Source: Alistipes montrealensis
GTDB lineage: Bacteria > Bacteroidota > Bacteroidia > Bacteroidales > Rikenellaceae
NCBI RefSeq assembly: GCF_018362775.1
Contig: NZ_JAGYXY010000001.1
Location: forward strand, 573,126 to 637,125
Length of the DNA stretch: 64,000 bases
Direction of reading: 5' to 3'
In this document: positions 9,093 to 17,916 of the stretch, in pieces
Position numbering within the stretch: the stretch's first letter is position 1
Layout: every line of letters begins with the position of its first letter
Program-made: the position numbers and the translations under genes
Notes under the pieces: model-generated
Databases searched by the model: none
Seen by the model: the letters and a program-made list of their open reading frames with translations, nothing else
What the model was told of the DNA's origin: nothing

Positions 9093-10463
9093 ATGAAACT
9101 GAAATACTACCTCGTTTTCACCGCTTTCGCGCTGAGTTCGTGCGGCGAAGGCTTCTTCGAACAGTACCCCAGCAATGACATCACCGAAGGCAACTTCTAT
9201 AAAACCGACGATGATTTCAACCAGGGCGTCGTCTCCTGCTACGCCAAACTCAAGACAATGATGAGTTTCCACCTCACGGAGATCGGTTACCGCAGCGACG
9301 AGAACATCCTCGAATCGATGGCCGTTTCGACGCAGGACCGCTACGACATAGACAATTTCATCGAGACGGCGAGCAACGGCATCCTGAGCGACATCTGGGA
9401 TGCCTGGTACAACGGCATCTACCGCTGCAACGACGTACTCGACCACATGCACGGCGTGCAGATTCCCAACTACGACAAATACCGCGGCGAATGCCTCTTC
9501 ATGCGCTCCTGGTGGTACTTCAACCTCTATCGCACGTTCGGCGTGGTTCCGATCGCCCGCACGGTCGTACCCCCGGCTGCGGCCAAACTCATCCCGCGCT
9601 GCACCGAGGCGGAGATGTACAGCCTGCTGACCGAAGACCTCGCCGAGGCCGCACGCCTGCTGCCCGCGACCCGCGGCGCCGAGACGGCCCGTGTGACCGG
9701 TATCGCGGCCTACACGCTGCTGGCGAAAGTATATCTCACGTTCGGCAAGCACGCCGAAGCCAAGACCGCACTCGAAGAGGCGATGAAGGCCACGGGCTAC
9801 GGACTGGAATCCACGACGAAACGGGTCTTCGACATCAACAACAAGATGAACAAGGAGGTCATCTTCGCGCTCTACTACAACAAGACCAACGACAACGGAC
9901 ACGGTTACTGGTACAGTACCAATACCGATGTAATGGCCGACATCCGCAACCCGACCCCCGAATTCAAGGCGATTTACGACGAGACCGACAACCGGCTGGC
10001 GCTGATCAGCACCTACACGAAGATACAGAGCAACCTCTTCGCCATGACCAAGTGGTACGACACCTACGACGCTACCTACAATACGCAGGTAGGCAACGAC
10101 TTCCCGCACCTGCGCTATGCAGACATCACGCTGATGTACGCCGAAGCGCTCGCCGAAACGGACCTGCCGACGGCGCTGACATGGCTCAACAAAACCCGCA
10201 CCCGGGCCGGACTCGACGAACTGACCTCGGACGACGTGAAGACCAAAGCCGAGTTTATTCGCGAACTGGCCGCCGAGCGCGGACGCGAATTCGCCCTGGA
10301 AGGCCACCGCTGGTTCGACCTCGTGCGGCTGGGGCTGGCCGTGGAGCATTTCCGCAACCTGGGTTACACGCTCGACGCCCACAACCTGATCTTCCCCATC
10401 CCGCAGAACCAGATCGAGATCGTGAACAACCCCTCGATCCTGTGGCAAAACCCCGGTTTCTAA
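9093..10463 (+). CDS. SusD/RagB-type nutrient-binding lipoprotein
   Basis: A 456-residue surface lipoprotein that should cap the SusC barrel and bind glycan or other ligand. The signal ends in a lipobox ALSSC (Cys17). Family features are visible: the early FFEQYPSNDITEGNFYKTDDDFNQ segment (given in part), YNGIYRCNDVLDH, a RGECLFMRSWWYFNLYRTFG helix, TPR-like helices, and the C-terminal INKTR-equivalent LNKTRTRAGL, ERGREFALEGHRWFDLVR and FPIPQNQIEI motifs. It follows susC by 17 bases and is co-transcribed. Length is slightly short for the family but complete. Ligand unknown. Confidence 0.95.
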   Translation: MKLKYYLVFTAFALSSCGEGFFEQYPSNDITEGNFYKTDDDFNQGVVSCYAKLKTMMSFHLTEIGYRSDENILESMAVSTQDRYDIDNFIETASNGILSDIWDAWYNGIYRCNDVLDHMHGVQIPNYDKYRGECLFMRSWWYFNLYRTFGVVPIARTVVPPAAAKLIPRCTEAEMYSLLTEDLAEAARLLPATRGAETARVTGIAAYTLLAKVYLTFGKHAEAKTALEEAMKATGYGLESTTKRVFDINNKMNKEVIFALYYNKTNDNGHGYWYSTNTDVMADIRNPTPEFKAIYDETDNRLALISTYTKIQSNLFAMTKWYDTYDATYNTQVGNDFPHLRYADITLMYAEALAETDLPTALTWLNKTRTRAGLDELTSDDVKTKAEFIRELAAERGREFALEGHRWFDLVRLGLAVEHFRNLGYTLDAHNLIFPIPQNQIEIVNNPSILWQNPGF

Positions 10464-10491
10464 TTCATCAACCCTTAAAGTCAAAACAAGC

Positions 10492-12519
10492 ATGAAAAAG
10501 ATAATCAACCTGTTGCTGGGCACAGTCCTCACGGCGAACCTCGCAGCGTGCTGGACCGAGGACATTCCCGAGGCGGGTGCGGCACGTCACCAGGTCACCG
10601 GCCTCACGGCTACGCCGGGCGATGAAGAGGTACTGCTCTCGTGGAGCATGCCCGAAGGCTGGAACCCGACGGACTTTATCGTCTACTACACCGACTCCGA
10701 TTCGAAAACCGTGACCCGGCGTACGGGCGGCCCGATGAACTGCACGGTAAACGGGCTTACCAACGGTACGCAATACACATTCTACGTGCAGGCCGTATAC
10801 GGCGAAAACATCTCGAACTACGTGGGCATTACGGGCAAACCGTCGACCACGCGGTTCCCGGTCACCGACCTCGCGGCCGAAGCGGGCAACGCCTACGTCA
10901 CGCTCACGTGGTCGAAACCCGCAACGACGGTGCTCTCCTATACGCTCTCCTACTACAACGAAGACGCTACCGGCGACGTGACGGAACAGCCCATCGACAA
11001 GGATGCGACCACCATCACGCTGGACAACCTGGTCAACGACAAGAACTACTACTTCTCGCTGGTGGCCAACTATGCCAAGGGAACCTCTGAAGCGGCCACC
11101 ATCAAGGCCATGCCGACCCAGGCCGTCCCCTACACCCTCGACCGCGACAAGGCAGCCAAGAATCAGCCCATCACCTTCACGTTCAACACGGCGGATTACC
11201 CGACGGCCACCGATGTCAAATGGACTTTCCCGGGCGATGTCGTAAAGCAGGGCACGGTCGTCAAATACGGACTCGGATCGATCGGCACGCAGACCGTGAA
11301 ACTGAGCGCGACCATCAACGGCAGCGTACGGAGCTGGAACCTCGAAGTCGAGATTCGCGAATACGTCGTTTACAGCACCGACTGGGCGCAGGACGGCTCG
11401 AACTACAACGGTTTCAAAGGCACTTGTCCGGTATTCTCGCCCGACGGGAAAACCGTCTACATCATCACGTTCAACAAGGTGGCGGGCCTGTACGCCTTCG
11501 ACCTGGCCACAGGCAGCGAGAAGTGGCGTTACGTCCCGGCAGCCAAGTCGAACAGCTACAACATGCTCACCGTGAACCCTGTCACCGGCGACATCTATTA
11601 CGGAACGACCACCGCCGGGCAATTCTATGCCGTGACCGCCGAAGGTCAATTGAAGTGGACCTTCACCGAGGCCGGCTCCATGCAAAGCTGCTCTCCGGCC
11701 GTCAATGCCTCCGGAAGTGTCGTTTACATCAGCGACGCCACGGGCAACACGTTCGGGATCGACGCTTCGTCGGGATCGAAAATCTGGTCCTATGCAGCCG
11801 GCGCCAAAGGCTGCGGCCTGCTGGTCTTCGCGAACGAACTGCTCGTCGGCACGACCTCCAACGCCATCTTCCTCAATGCCGAAACCGGAGCGGAGATCGC
11901 CAAAGTCGCACTGGGCTGCACGATGGTCGACAATACGGGTTTTGCCGTCAGCAACGACAAGACACTGGCCTATTTCGGCGCTAAATCCGGCTACATCGGG
12001 GCCGTCAACCTGACTTCGCGCACCATCCACGGCCGTCTCCTGGCCGGAGGCGGCAATGCCACGGCCAACGACATCTACGAACCCGTCGTAGCCCCCAACG
12101 GCTCGGTCTTCGCCGGATCGAAAAGCGGCGAGGTGTTCAACGTGAAGGGCGACCTTTCGGCCAAAAACTGGGAATATGCGCATACCCCCAGCGGAACCCC
12201 GCTCACCAACGCATTCAACTTCGCGCACCCCTGCGTCGACTCCGAAAACCGGTTCTACATCACGGCAGGACAGGCTTCCAACGTCTCCTACATTTTCGAT
12301 GCGAACGGCAACGTCCTCGACTCGTGGAGCTACGAGGGCAGCGATACCAACCAGAAACAGATGGGCGGCAACAACTACCTCGACGGCGTTCTCTATTCGG
12401 CGTTCATCGGCAGTTCCTCGAAAAACGGAATCTTCGTTGGCAAATACGTCGGAGGCGAGCGGGCTTCGAGCTGGAGCACCCACGGCGGGGACCTCTGCGG
12501 CTCGTGCTGCGTAAAATAA
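10492..12519 (+). CDS. FN3-FN3-PKD lipoprotein with C-terminal beta-propeller
   Basis: A 675-residue lipoprotein (lipobox LAAC, Cys20). Two fibronectin type III domains come first (about 30-115 with VTGLTATPGDEEVLLSWSMP; about 116-205 with VTDLAAEAGNAYVTLTWSKP), then a PKD/Ig-like domain (about 206-290, PTATDVKWTFPGD and GTQTVKLSAT), then about 380 residues of PQQ/WD-like propeller blades with repeats such as LYAFDLATGSEKW, FYAVTAEGQLKWTF and TFGIDASSGSKIW. It sits 28 bases after susD, the position of surface glycan-binding proteins in Sus-like systems. A binding or scaffold role is inferred; no catalytic residues for a PQQ enzyme are evident. Confidence 0.8.
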   Translation: MKKIINLLLGTVLTANLAACWTEDIPEAGAARHQVTGLTATPGDEEVLLSWSMPEGWNPTDFIVYYTDSDSKTVTRRTGGPMNCTVNGLTNGTQYTFYVQAVYGENISNYVGITGKPSTTRFPVTDLAAEAGNAYVTLTWSKPATTVLSYTLSYYNEDATGDVTEQPIDKDATTITLDNLVNDKNYYFSLVANYAKGTSEAATIKAMPTQAVPYTLDRDKAAKNQPITFTFNTADYPTATDVKWTFPGDVVKQGTVVKYGLGSIGTQTVKLSATINGSVRSWNLEVEIREYVVYSTDWAQDGSNYNGFKGTCPVFSPDGKTVYIITFNKVAGLYAFDLATGSEKWRYVPAAKSNSYNMLTVNPVTGDIYYGTTTAGQFYAVTAEGQLKWTFTEAGSMQSCSPAVNASGSVVYISDATGNTFGIDASSGSKIWSYAAGAKGCGLLVFANELLVGTTSNAIFLNAETGAEIAKVALGCTMVDNTGFAVSNDKTLAYFGAKSGYIGAVNLTSRTIHGRLLAGGGNATANDIYEPVVAPNGSVFAGSKSGEVFNVKGDLSAKNWEYAHTPSGTPLTNAFNFAHPCVDSENRFYITAGQASNVSYIFDANGNVLDSWSYEGSDTNQKQMGGNNYLDGVLYSAFIGSSSKNGIFVGKYVGGERASSWSTHGGDLCGSCCVK

Positions 12520-12526
12520 CCGATTC

Positions 12527-12558
12527 GGGAGGCGCCGGCTGCACCGGAGCCTCCCTTT
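12527..12558 (+). terminator. GC-rich hairpin inside the susCD operon
   Basis: GGGAGGC...CCGG pairs with CCGG...GCCTCCC (12527-12555) around CTGCA, followed only by TTTAC. It lies between the propeller lipoprotein and the TIM-barrel gene. It could be a partial terminator or a 3'-end stabiliser lowering expression of the last two genes. Confidence 0.45.
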
Positions 12559-12580
12559 ACATCCCTAATCCGTAACCGCA

Positions 12581-13447
12581 ATGAAAAAACTTATAATCCT
12601 CAGCATGGCCTTTCTGCTGATAGGCTCTGTTTCACAAGCCAAATATCCGGTCGGCATCTCCCTCAGCATGCTGAAAACACCCTCCGCGGAGGGACTCGCG
12701 CAAATCAAGGCCTCCGGGGTCGATCACGTCGAAGTCGTCTTCAACTACTTCTGGCGCAATGCCCCCGAGAACGAATGTTACACCCGGGCCTACCGGGTCA
12801 AGGCGCTGCTCGAAGAAGCCGGACTCAAAGTCTGGTCCTGCCACCTGCCGTTCAGCCGCCAGCTCGATATTTCGGTGCTCGATCCGGCGCTGCGCGAGCA
12901 GAACGTCGTGCTCATGGAGCGGATGATCCGCCTCGCGTCGATCTTCGGCCCGCAGCGTCTCGTGCTCCATCCCAGTTCGGAGCCGATCACCGACGAAGAA
13001 CGGGAGACCCGCCTGCAAAACTCGGCCAACTCCATCGGCCGCCTCGCGCTGGCCGCCAAAGAAATCGGCGCAGTGCTCTGCATCGAGAACCTGCCCCGCA
13101 CGTGCCTGGGCCGCGACTCGGGCGAACTCATGCGGCTCATCGCCGACTACCCCGAAGTCATGGTCTGCTTCGATTCGAACCACCTGCTCAAAGAGGAGCA
13201 TGCACACTTCTTCGAGACCGTCGGCAACCGCATCGGCACGGTCCACGCTTCGGACTACGACCGCAAGGACGAACGGCACTGGCTGCCGGGCGAAGGCGTC
13301 ATCGACTGGCCCGATTTCCTCCGCCGCCTGCAGGCTTCGGGCTACAAGGGAGTCTTCATGCACGAAGTCCGTGCCGGGGAGGCCGCCACGCCCGAAAACA
13401 TCGTCAAAACCTATAACGAGGTAATACTCGGCAACAAGAAAAAATAA
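12581..13447 (+). CDS. Exported sugar phosphate isomerase/epimerase-like TIM barrel
   Basis: A 288-residue AP-endonuclease-2/xylose-isomerase-like TIM barrel with a cleavable signal (to about residue 20, SVSQA), so it acts in the periplasm or outside. Metal-site motifs are intact in order: HVEVVFNYF, HLPFSRQLD, LVLHPSSEP, LCIENLP (Glu), VCFDSNH (Asp, His), GTVHASDYD (His), LPGEGVIDW and FMHEVRAG (Glu). The family includes isomerases, epimerases and enzymes that hydrate or cleave oxidised 3-keto sugars; secreted members occur next to glycan loci in Bacteroidetes. No DUF1080 or Gfo/Idh/MocA partner is in this window, so the reaction is open. It belongs to the susCD operon. Confidence 0.85.
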   Translation: MKKLIILSMAFLLIGSVSQAKYPVGISLSMLKTPSAEGLAQIKASGVDHVEVVFNYFWRNAPENECYTRAYRVKALLEEAGLKVWSCHLPFSRQLDISVLDPALREQNVVLMERMIRLASIFGPQRLVLHPSSEPITDEERETRLQNSANSIGRLALAAKEIGAVLCIENLPRTCLGRDSGELMRLIADYPEVMVCFDSNHLLKEEHAHFFETVGNRIGTVHASDYDRKDERHWLPGEGVIDWPDFLRRLQASGYKGVFMHEVRAGEAATPENIVKTYNEVILGNKKK

Positions 13448-13465
13448 CCGACAAAATACACTGCC

Positions 13466-15160
13466 ATGAAATACGGACTGCTGAATAAAATCCGGCCGAT
13501 GCTGTGGCTCGGCCTCTGCGCCGCCAGCCTCGGTGCGGGGTGCTCGAACGACGACTCGGACGAAACCTCGGAACTGGCCGCCAAAGTCACCCTGACACTT
13601 TCGAAATACTACAACGACCAGGGTGCGACATCGCTCGTCACGTGGAAAAGCTCCGACCGGGGAGCCGTCTTTGCCGTCAAACACGGCGTGGCGGAGCCCG
13701 CCTACGCGGCGCCGATCCTCCCCGGATCCCAGAAGTCGCTCTTCCTCTTCACGGTCGACGCTCCGGCGCATGCCGATGCGACGCTCGTGGGCTTCTACCC
13801 TTCCGACGCGGCCCTCGCGTGCGAAGACAACACCCTGAAGGCGAGCATTCCCGCTACCCAGAGCGGCAGCATCACGCCCTGCCTCGTCGGCAAAGCTACG
13901 GCCCGCGCCAACAGTTACGAAGGCTACGACATCGAACTCAAACAGCTTTTCTGCACGATGTACGTCAGCGTCAAAAAGGGAAATTACTCGATCAGCAAGG
14001 CCGTCGTCAAAGCCAACGGCGGCGAAACGATTGCCGGGGATATTTCGATCGGCATCGACGACGGGTCGGTCAGCGCATCGGCGCAGACGATCACCGTGAC
14101 GCCGCCTTCGCCCATAGACTGCACCGGCGAAGCCCGGCTGATTCCGGTAATGATAGCCCCCGTAACTCTCTCACAAGGGTATACCGTGACCCTCACCGAC
14201 ACCGACGGCCATTCGTTTTCGGTCGGTTCGACCGATCCCGTGACGCTCACGGCCGGTGACAAGATCGAGACCGACGACGCCCGTTCGACAGAGGTAACCG
14301 AACTGATCTTCTGCGGCGACAACATGGTCTACATGATCGATGCGGGATTGGCCGACGAAACGGGCTACAAAAATGCCGTCACGTGGAGTTGGGACGCCAC
14401 CACCGCAGCAGAGACGCTCGGGCTGGCCGCGTCGCGCTGCAACCACCTCGACGACTGCAAGCCCGTCGACAACGGCAAAAAGCTCCTGGTCACGAGTTCC
14501 TACAACTGGTGCGCGCTGCTCGACATCGCAACCGGGGAGGTGCTCTTCCACACCACGGCAGCCCCCAACGCCCATTCGGCGGAGATGCTCCCGGACAACC
14601 GCATTGCCGTAGCCTGCTCCGAAGGCAGCGGCTCCAACAACAACAAAGTCCAGGTCTACGACATCGCGCGCCCGAACCTCGTTTTGTTCCAGTCGGAACT
14701 CGGTTCGGCACACGGCGTAGTCTGGAACGAAACGACCCAGCGGCTTTACGCCATCGGGGGCCAGAGCCTCCAGATTTACAAGCTGAAAGACTGGACGAGC
14801 GCAACGCCTTCGCTCGAACTGGAGAAAACCGTACAGACGCCTTACGGCGGCCTGCACGACATGTCGCTGGTCAACTCCAACACACTCTGCATCGGCGGAC
14901 GCCGGGCATACCTCTACGACATCGGCGCCAACCAGTTTACCGAAATGACGCTCTTCGCCAGCTCCACCGCCATCAAGTCGATCAACTACAACGACGACAC
15001 GGGCGAATTGTGGTACACCGATTCGACGATTCCGGAAGGTTCGCAGTCCTGGTCGACACAGACCATCCGCTATGCCGCCGACCGAAACGGCTCCGCCGCG
15101 ACGCGTACGATCAAAGTCCCCGACCTGGATATGTACAAGGTCCGCGTCATGAGCTGGTAA
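13466..15160 (+). CDS. Lipoprotein joining a fimbrillin-like domain to a DUF6528-type propeller
   Basis: A 564-residue lipoprotein (signal ends LGAGC, Cys26, followed by an acidic SNDDSDE tail). Residues about 35-270 look like a fimbrillin/Mfa-like beta-sandwich: an early VTWKSSDRGAVFAV, a hydroxyl-rich middle, DIELKQLFCTMYVSV, and VTLTAGDKIETDD closing a beta-rich domain. Residues about 280-564 form a propeller-like domain with TSSYNWCALLDIATGEVLF, HSAEMLPDNRIAVAC, AHGVVWNETTQRLYAIGG and GGLHDMSLV, the pattern I associate with DUF6528. It is the last gene of the operon, 18 bases after the TIM barrel, and ends at a strong hairpin. Function is unknown; a surface adhesin or ligand sensor is a guess. 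Confidence 0.65.
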   Translation: MKYGLLNKIRPMLWLGLCAASLGAGCSNDDSDETSELAAKVTLTLSKYYNDQGATSLVTWKSSDRGAVFAVKHGVAEPAYAAPILPGSQKSLFLFTVDAPAHADATLVGFYPSDAALACEDNTLKASIPATQSGSITPCLVGKATARANSYEGYDIELKQLFCTMYVSVKKGNYSISKAVVKANGGETIAGDISIGIDDGSVSASAQTITVTPPSPIDCTGEARLIPVMIAPVTLSQGYTVTLTDTDGHSFSVGSTDPVTLTAGDKIETDDARSTEVTELIFCGDNMVYMIDAGLADETGYKNAVTWSWDATTAAETLGLAASRCNHLDDCKPVDNGKKLLVTSSYNWCALLDIATGEVLFHTTAAPNAHSAEMLPDNRIAVACSEGSGSNNNKVQVYDIARPNLVLFQSELGSAHGVVWNETTQRLYAIGGQSLQIYKLKDWTSATPSLELEKTVQTPYGGLHDMSLVNSNTLCIGGRRAYLYDIGANQFTEMTLFASSTAIKSINYNDDTGELWYTDSTIPEGSQSWSTQTIRYAADRNGSAATRTIKVPDLDMYKVRVMSW

Positions 15161-15190
15161 GCCTCACCCAAAGCCCCCACCCGGCTAACG

Positions 15191-15236
15191 GAAACGCCGC
15201 CCGAACGTTACAACGTTTCGGACGGCGTTTCTCAAT
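15191..15236 (+). terminator. Terminator of the susCD operon
   Basis: GAAACGCCGCCCGAA (15191-15205) pairs with TTCGGACGGCGTTTC (15217-15231) with one G-T pair, giving a 15-bp stem followed by CTCAATTC. The T-run is weak. Confidence 0.65.
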
Positions 15237-15248
15237 TCGGGTACTCTG

Positions 15249-15803
15249 TTATCGCTTTGTTTTCCAACTCTTGCGCATCCGCGATTCGATGCCCGGCGTC
15301 GCGTCGAGCGCAAGGGCCTCCACGAGGTCGTCCCACGACTCCGCGACCCAGCCGACACGCTCCCGGCAATGTTTCAGCACCTCCACGGCCCAGACCTTCA
15401 CCGCGACTTTCGCCTCCGGATCGACCGCCCATTCGGCAGCCGTCTCCGCAATCCTTTCGAGAGCGTCGCCATCCGGTTCATAACGTTCCAGCAGGTCGGC
15501 CATGATCTTCCCGAAATGACGCCGCGCGCTGGCATTGCCGCACGCCGGGAAATCGGTCCGGCAAAAGGCATCGGCATACGGCAGAAACGAACCGGGCGAA
15601 GCGAAGTAGATGCGTTCGAGCACATAAGCACCCCGGAACAACACTTTCCGGCGTACGGGCTTCGGCAACTCCGGGTGCGGCGAAGTGGCCGTCTCATACA
15701 GCAACGCAACAGCATCCGCATCACGGACCAGCCGGGCCGTTTCATCGGCAAAATTGCCGTAAAACCGCTCCGACAGGAGTTTTATCAGGGCTTCGCGCGT
15801 CAT
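15249..15803 (-). CDS. Hypothetical helical protein
   Basis: A 184-residue cytoplasmic protein that appears wholly alpha-helical, with HEAT/ARM-like spacing (KPVRRKVLFRGAYVLERIYF, FGKIMADLLERYEPD, AAEWAVDPEAKVAVKVWAVE). There is no signal peptide or membrane segment. It ends the smpB-HAD-tsaB run, 91 bases after tsaB, on the same strand and probably in the same transcript. I do not recognise a named family; resemblance to adaptor-like repeat proteins is only structural inference. Codon use matches the neighbours, so it is likely a real gene. Confidence 0.65.
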   Translation of the reverse strand: MTREALIKLLSERFYGNFADETARLVRDADAVALLYETATSPHPELPKPVRRKVLFRGAYVLERIYFASPGSFLPYADAFCRTDFPACGNASARRHFGKIMADLLERYEPDGDALERIAETAAEWAVDPEAKVAVKVWAVEVLKHCRERVGWVAESWDDLVEALALDATPGIESRMRKSWKTKR

Positions 15804-15894
15804 AAAGATTCCGATTTGCCGTCAGAACAGGTGCGGTTCCGGGCTTCGGGAAGCAGGCCGCCGCTCCAACCGCGATTTATCGTCACGACAAATC

Positions 15895-16602
15895 TCAGAA
15901 GAGTTTTTTCCTGGAAGTGGTCACCACAAAATCTTTCAGGTAGAAAGGCTCGAAATAAGCGATGTCCACCGTGCGGCCTTCGTCGAGCGCCTGCTGGGCC
16001 AGCCGCGCAAGTCCGCGGGCCGACGGGGTCACCTCGACCAGCGTCGCATCGGGCAGCACATCGGCACACTTGCGGGCTCCGCTGCCGAAAATCACGAACG
16101 GGCGTCCCTGCCCGCGAAACGCCGCAAAGCTCTCCGTATCGATCACTTCGGCCGAAACCTCGCTCTGCGGTCGGCCGTCGGCGTCGAACACCTGCGCATA
16201 GACCTCCATGCGCCGCGCATCGACCATCGGGCACAGATAAGCATTCTCCCAGCCTTCGACCGAAAGAATCCCCGCCTCATAATCTTCGCGGGCCACCTCG
16301 GCCAGTGCGTCGAGCGACCCTACGGCCACCAGCGGCTTCTGCAAACCGTAACAAAGCCCTTTGGCGAACGATACGCCGATACGCAATCCCGTGTACGACC
16401 CGGGCCCCTTACCCACAGCCACGGCATCGAGGTCTTCGGGAGCAATCCCCGTCTCGCGCAGCAATTCGTCGACGAACACGCCGACCTTGCGGGCATGGTC
16501 ACGCCCCTCGTCGCTCTCGCGCAGCGACAGCAGTTCGCCGTCCTTGGCGATCCCCACGGAACAAACGTCCGTTCCGGTTTCAATGCAAAGAATCAAAGAC
16601 AT
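15895..16602 (-). CDS. tsaB: tRNA threonylcarbamoyladenosine biosynthesis protein TsaB
   Basis: A 235-residue inactive-kinase-like partner that, with TsaD and TsaE, transfers threonylcarbamoyl to A37 of ANN-decoding tRNAs. The ASKHA fold is visible: ILCIETGTDVCSVGIA at the N-terminus, GRDHARKVGVFVDELL, and the family signature GKGPGSYTGLRIGVSFAKGL near residue 70. Length is typical. The HAD gene ends 4 bases upstream of its start, so the two are co-transcribed from the smpB side. Confidence 0.92.
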   Translation of the reverse strand: MSLILCIETGTDVCSVGIAKDGELLSLRESDEGRDHARKVGVFVDELLRETGIAPEDLDAVAVGKGPGSYTGLRIGVSFAKGLCYGLQKPLVAVGSLDALAEVAREDYEAGILSVEGWENAYLCPMVDARRMEVYAQVFDADGRPQSEVSAEVIDTESFAAFRGQGRPFVIFGSGARKCADVLPDATLVEVTPSARGLARLAQQALDEGRTVDIAYFEPFYLKDFVVTTSRKKLF

Positions 16603-16606
16603 ATTT

Positions 16607-17392
16607 TTATTGTTTATCTATAATCCCAAAGTGCTCCAGCGCCTTCCGGATGCCGTCGTCGTCGACCGATGCGGTAATGTAATCCGCGGCATTCAGCGCC
16701 TCGTCGCAGGCATTGCCCATCGCGACGCCCACACCTGCGGCCCGGAGCATCGCAACGTCGTTGCCGCCGTCGCCGAAAGCCATCGTTTCGTCGTGTGCAA
16801 ACCCGAAATGGGCCGCAAACTCCGCCATGCCGGTTCCCTTGTCGACACCCCGCACATTGATATCCGCGAAAACCGGACACCAGCGCGTCGCCACGAGCGA
16901 CGGCAGTTCGGCCATTACCCTGCGCTCGGTCTCCGGGTCGAAGAAGAAACACATCTGGCAGCACTCGCAGTTTTCGAACAACTCGTAGAGGTTCGTTTCG
17001 ACCGGCATGGGATGGGCCACCATCCGCGACCACTCCTCGGCGCCGGGCGACAGGCGATTGACGAACAATCCCTCGTTCAACTCGAAGGCCAGCGAGAATC
17101 CGTACCGGTCGGAGAGTTGCATGGCACGTTCGAAATCGGCCCGCGGAATCGGATGCCGGGCCACGACCCGCCCGTCGCACATCAGGCAGTCGGCTCCGTT
17201 CAGAGCCGCCACCCCGTCGTAGGGAATCTCCCCCAACTCCCCGAGGTCGCCGGCTGCGCGTCCCGTAGCGATGAAGAGTTGCACACCGCGCGCATGGGCC
17301 TGCCACAGCGCTTCCAGCGCCGAAACAGGTACTTCGTGGGTCTTGAAACTGATCAGCGTTCCGTCCACATCCAAAAATATCGCTTTCGTCAT
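16607..17392 (-). CDS. Cof-type HAD-IIB family phosphatase
   Basis: A 261-residue haloacid-dehalogenase-superfamily hydrolase. Motif I is FLDVDGTL (residues 6-13, catalytic Asp pair), motif II FIATGRA, motif III Lys in the DKGTGMAEFAAHFG stretch, motif IV GDGGNDVAMLRAAGVGVAMG, the usual C-terminal signature. A type IIB cap lies between motifs II and III. Such enzymes dephosphorylate sugar phosphates, FMN or related metabolites; the substrate cannot be read here. It lies between smpB (41 bases) and tsaB (4 bases). Confidence 0.9.
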   Translation of the reverse strand: MTKAIFLDVDGTLISFKTHEVPVSALEALWQAHARGVQLFIATGRAAGDLGELGEIPYDGVAALNGADCLMCDGRVVARHPIPRADFERAMQLSDRYGFSLAFELNEGLFVNRLSPGAEEWSRMVAHPMPVETNLYELFENCECCQMCFFFDPETERRVMAELPSLVATRWCPVFADINVRGVDKGTGMAEFAAHFGFAHDETMAFGDGGNDVAMLRAAGVGVAMGNACDEALNAADYITASVDDDGIRKALEHFGIIDKQ

Positions 17393-17433
17393 AAGTGTCT
17401 ATCGGTTTCTCTATCCGCCGTCTTCGCAACGAA

Positions 17434-17898
17434 TTATTTCCTATACGTTTTCATCGCCTTGTCCATCTCCCGTTTGGCGTCGTTCTCCTTCAGGTATTCA
17501 CGCTTGTCGTACGACTTACGGCCACGGGCCAGCCCCACGACGACCTTCGCCAGACCGCGCTCGTTCAGGAACAGGCGCAGGCCCACGATCGTGAGCCCCT
17601 TGTCCTGTGAAACGCGCTGGAGTTTGTCCAGTTCGCGCGCCGTAAGCAGCAGCTTGCGGTCGCGGCGCGGAACGTGGTTGTTGCAGGTTCCCCAGGCATA
17701 TTCGGAGATATTGATGCCGCGCACCCACAGTTCTCCCCGGTCGAAATAGCAGAACGTATCGACCATCGAAGCCTTGCCCGCACGGATGGATTTTATTTCC
17801 GTTCCGACGAGCACAATGCCCGCAACGTACTCTTCCAGAATCTCATAGTCGAACGTCGCGCGCTTGTTCCGGATATTTATCTTTTTCTGTTCACTCAT
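17434..17898 (-). CDS. smpB: SsrA-binding protein SmpB
   Basis: A 154-residue partner of tmRNA in rescuing stalled ribosomes. Family motifs are intact: [58 protein letters not shown] (in part), and the basic C-terminal tail with [18 protein letters not shown]. The ATG at 17898 is chosen over an upstream GTG. It leads the smpB-HAD-tsaB-hypothetical group. No tmRNA gene is seen in this window. Confidence 0.95.
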   Translation of the reverse strand: MSEQKKINIRNKRATFDYEILEEYVAGIVLVGTEIKSIRAGKASMVDTFCYFDRGELWVRGINISEYAWGTCNNHVPRRDRKLLLTARELDKLQRVSQDKGLTIVGLRLFLNERGLAKVVVGLARGRKSYDKREYLKENDAKREMDKAMKTYRK

Positions 17899-17916
17899 AA
17901 TACTCAAAAACGGCAC

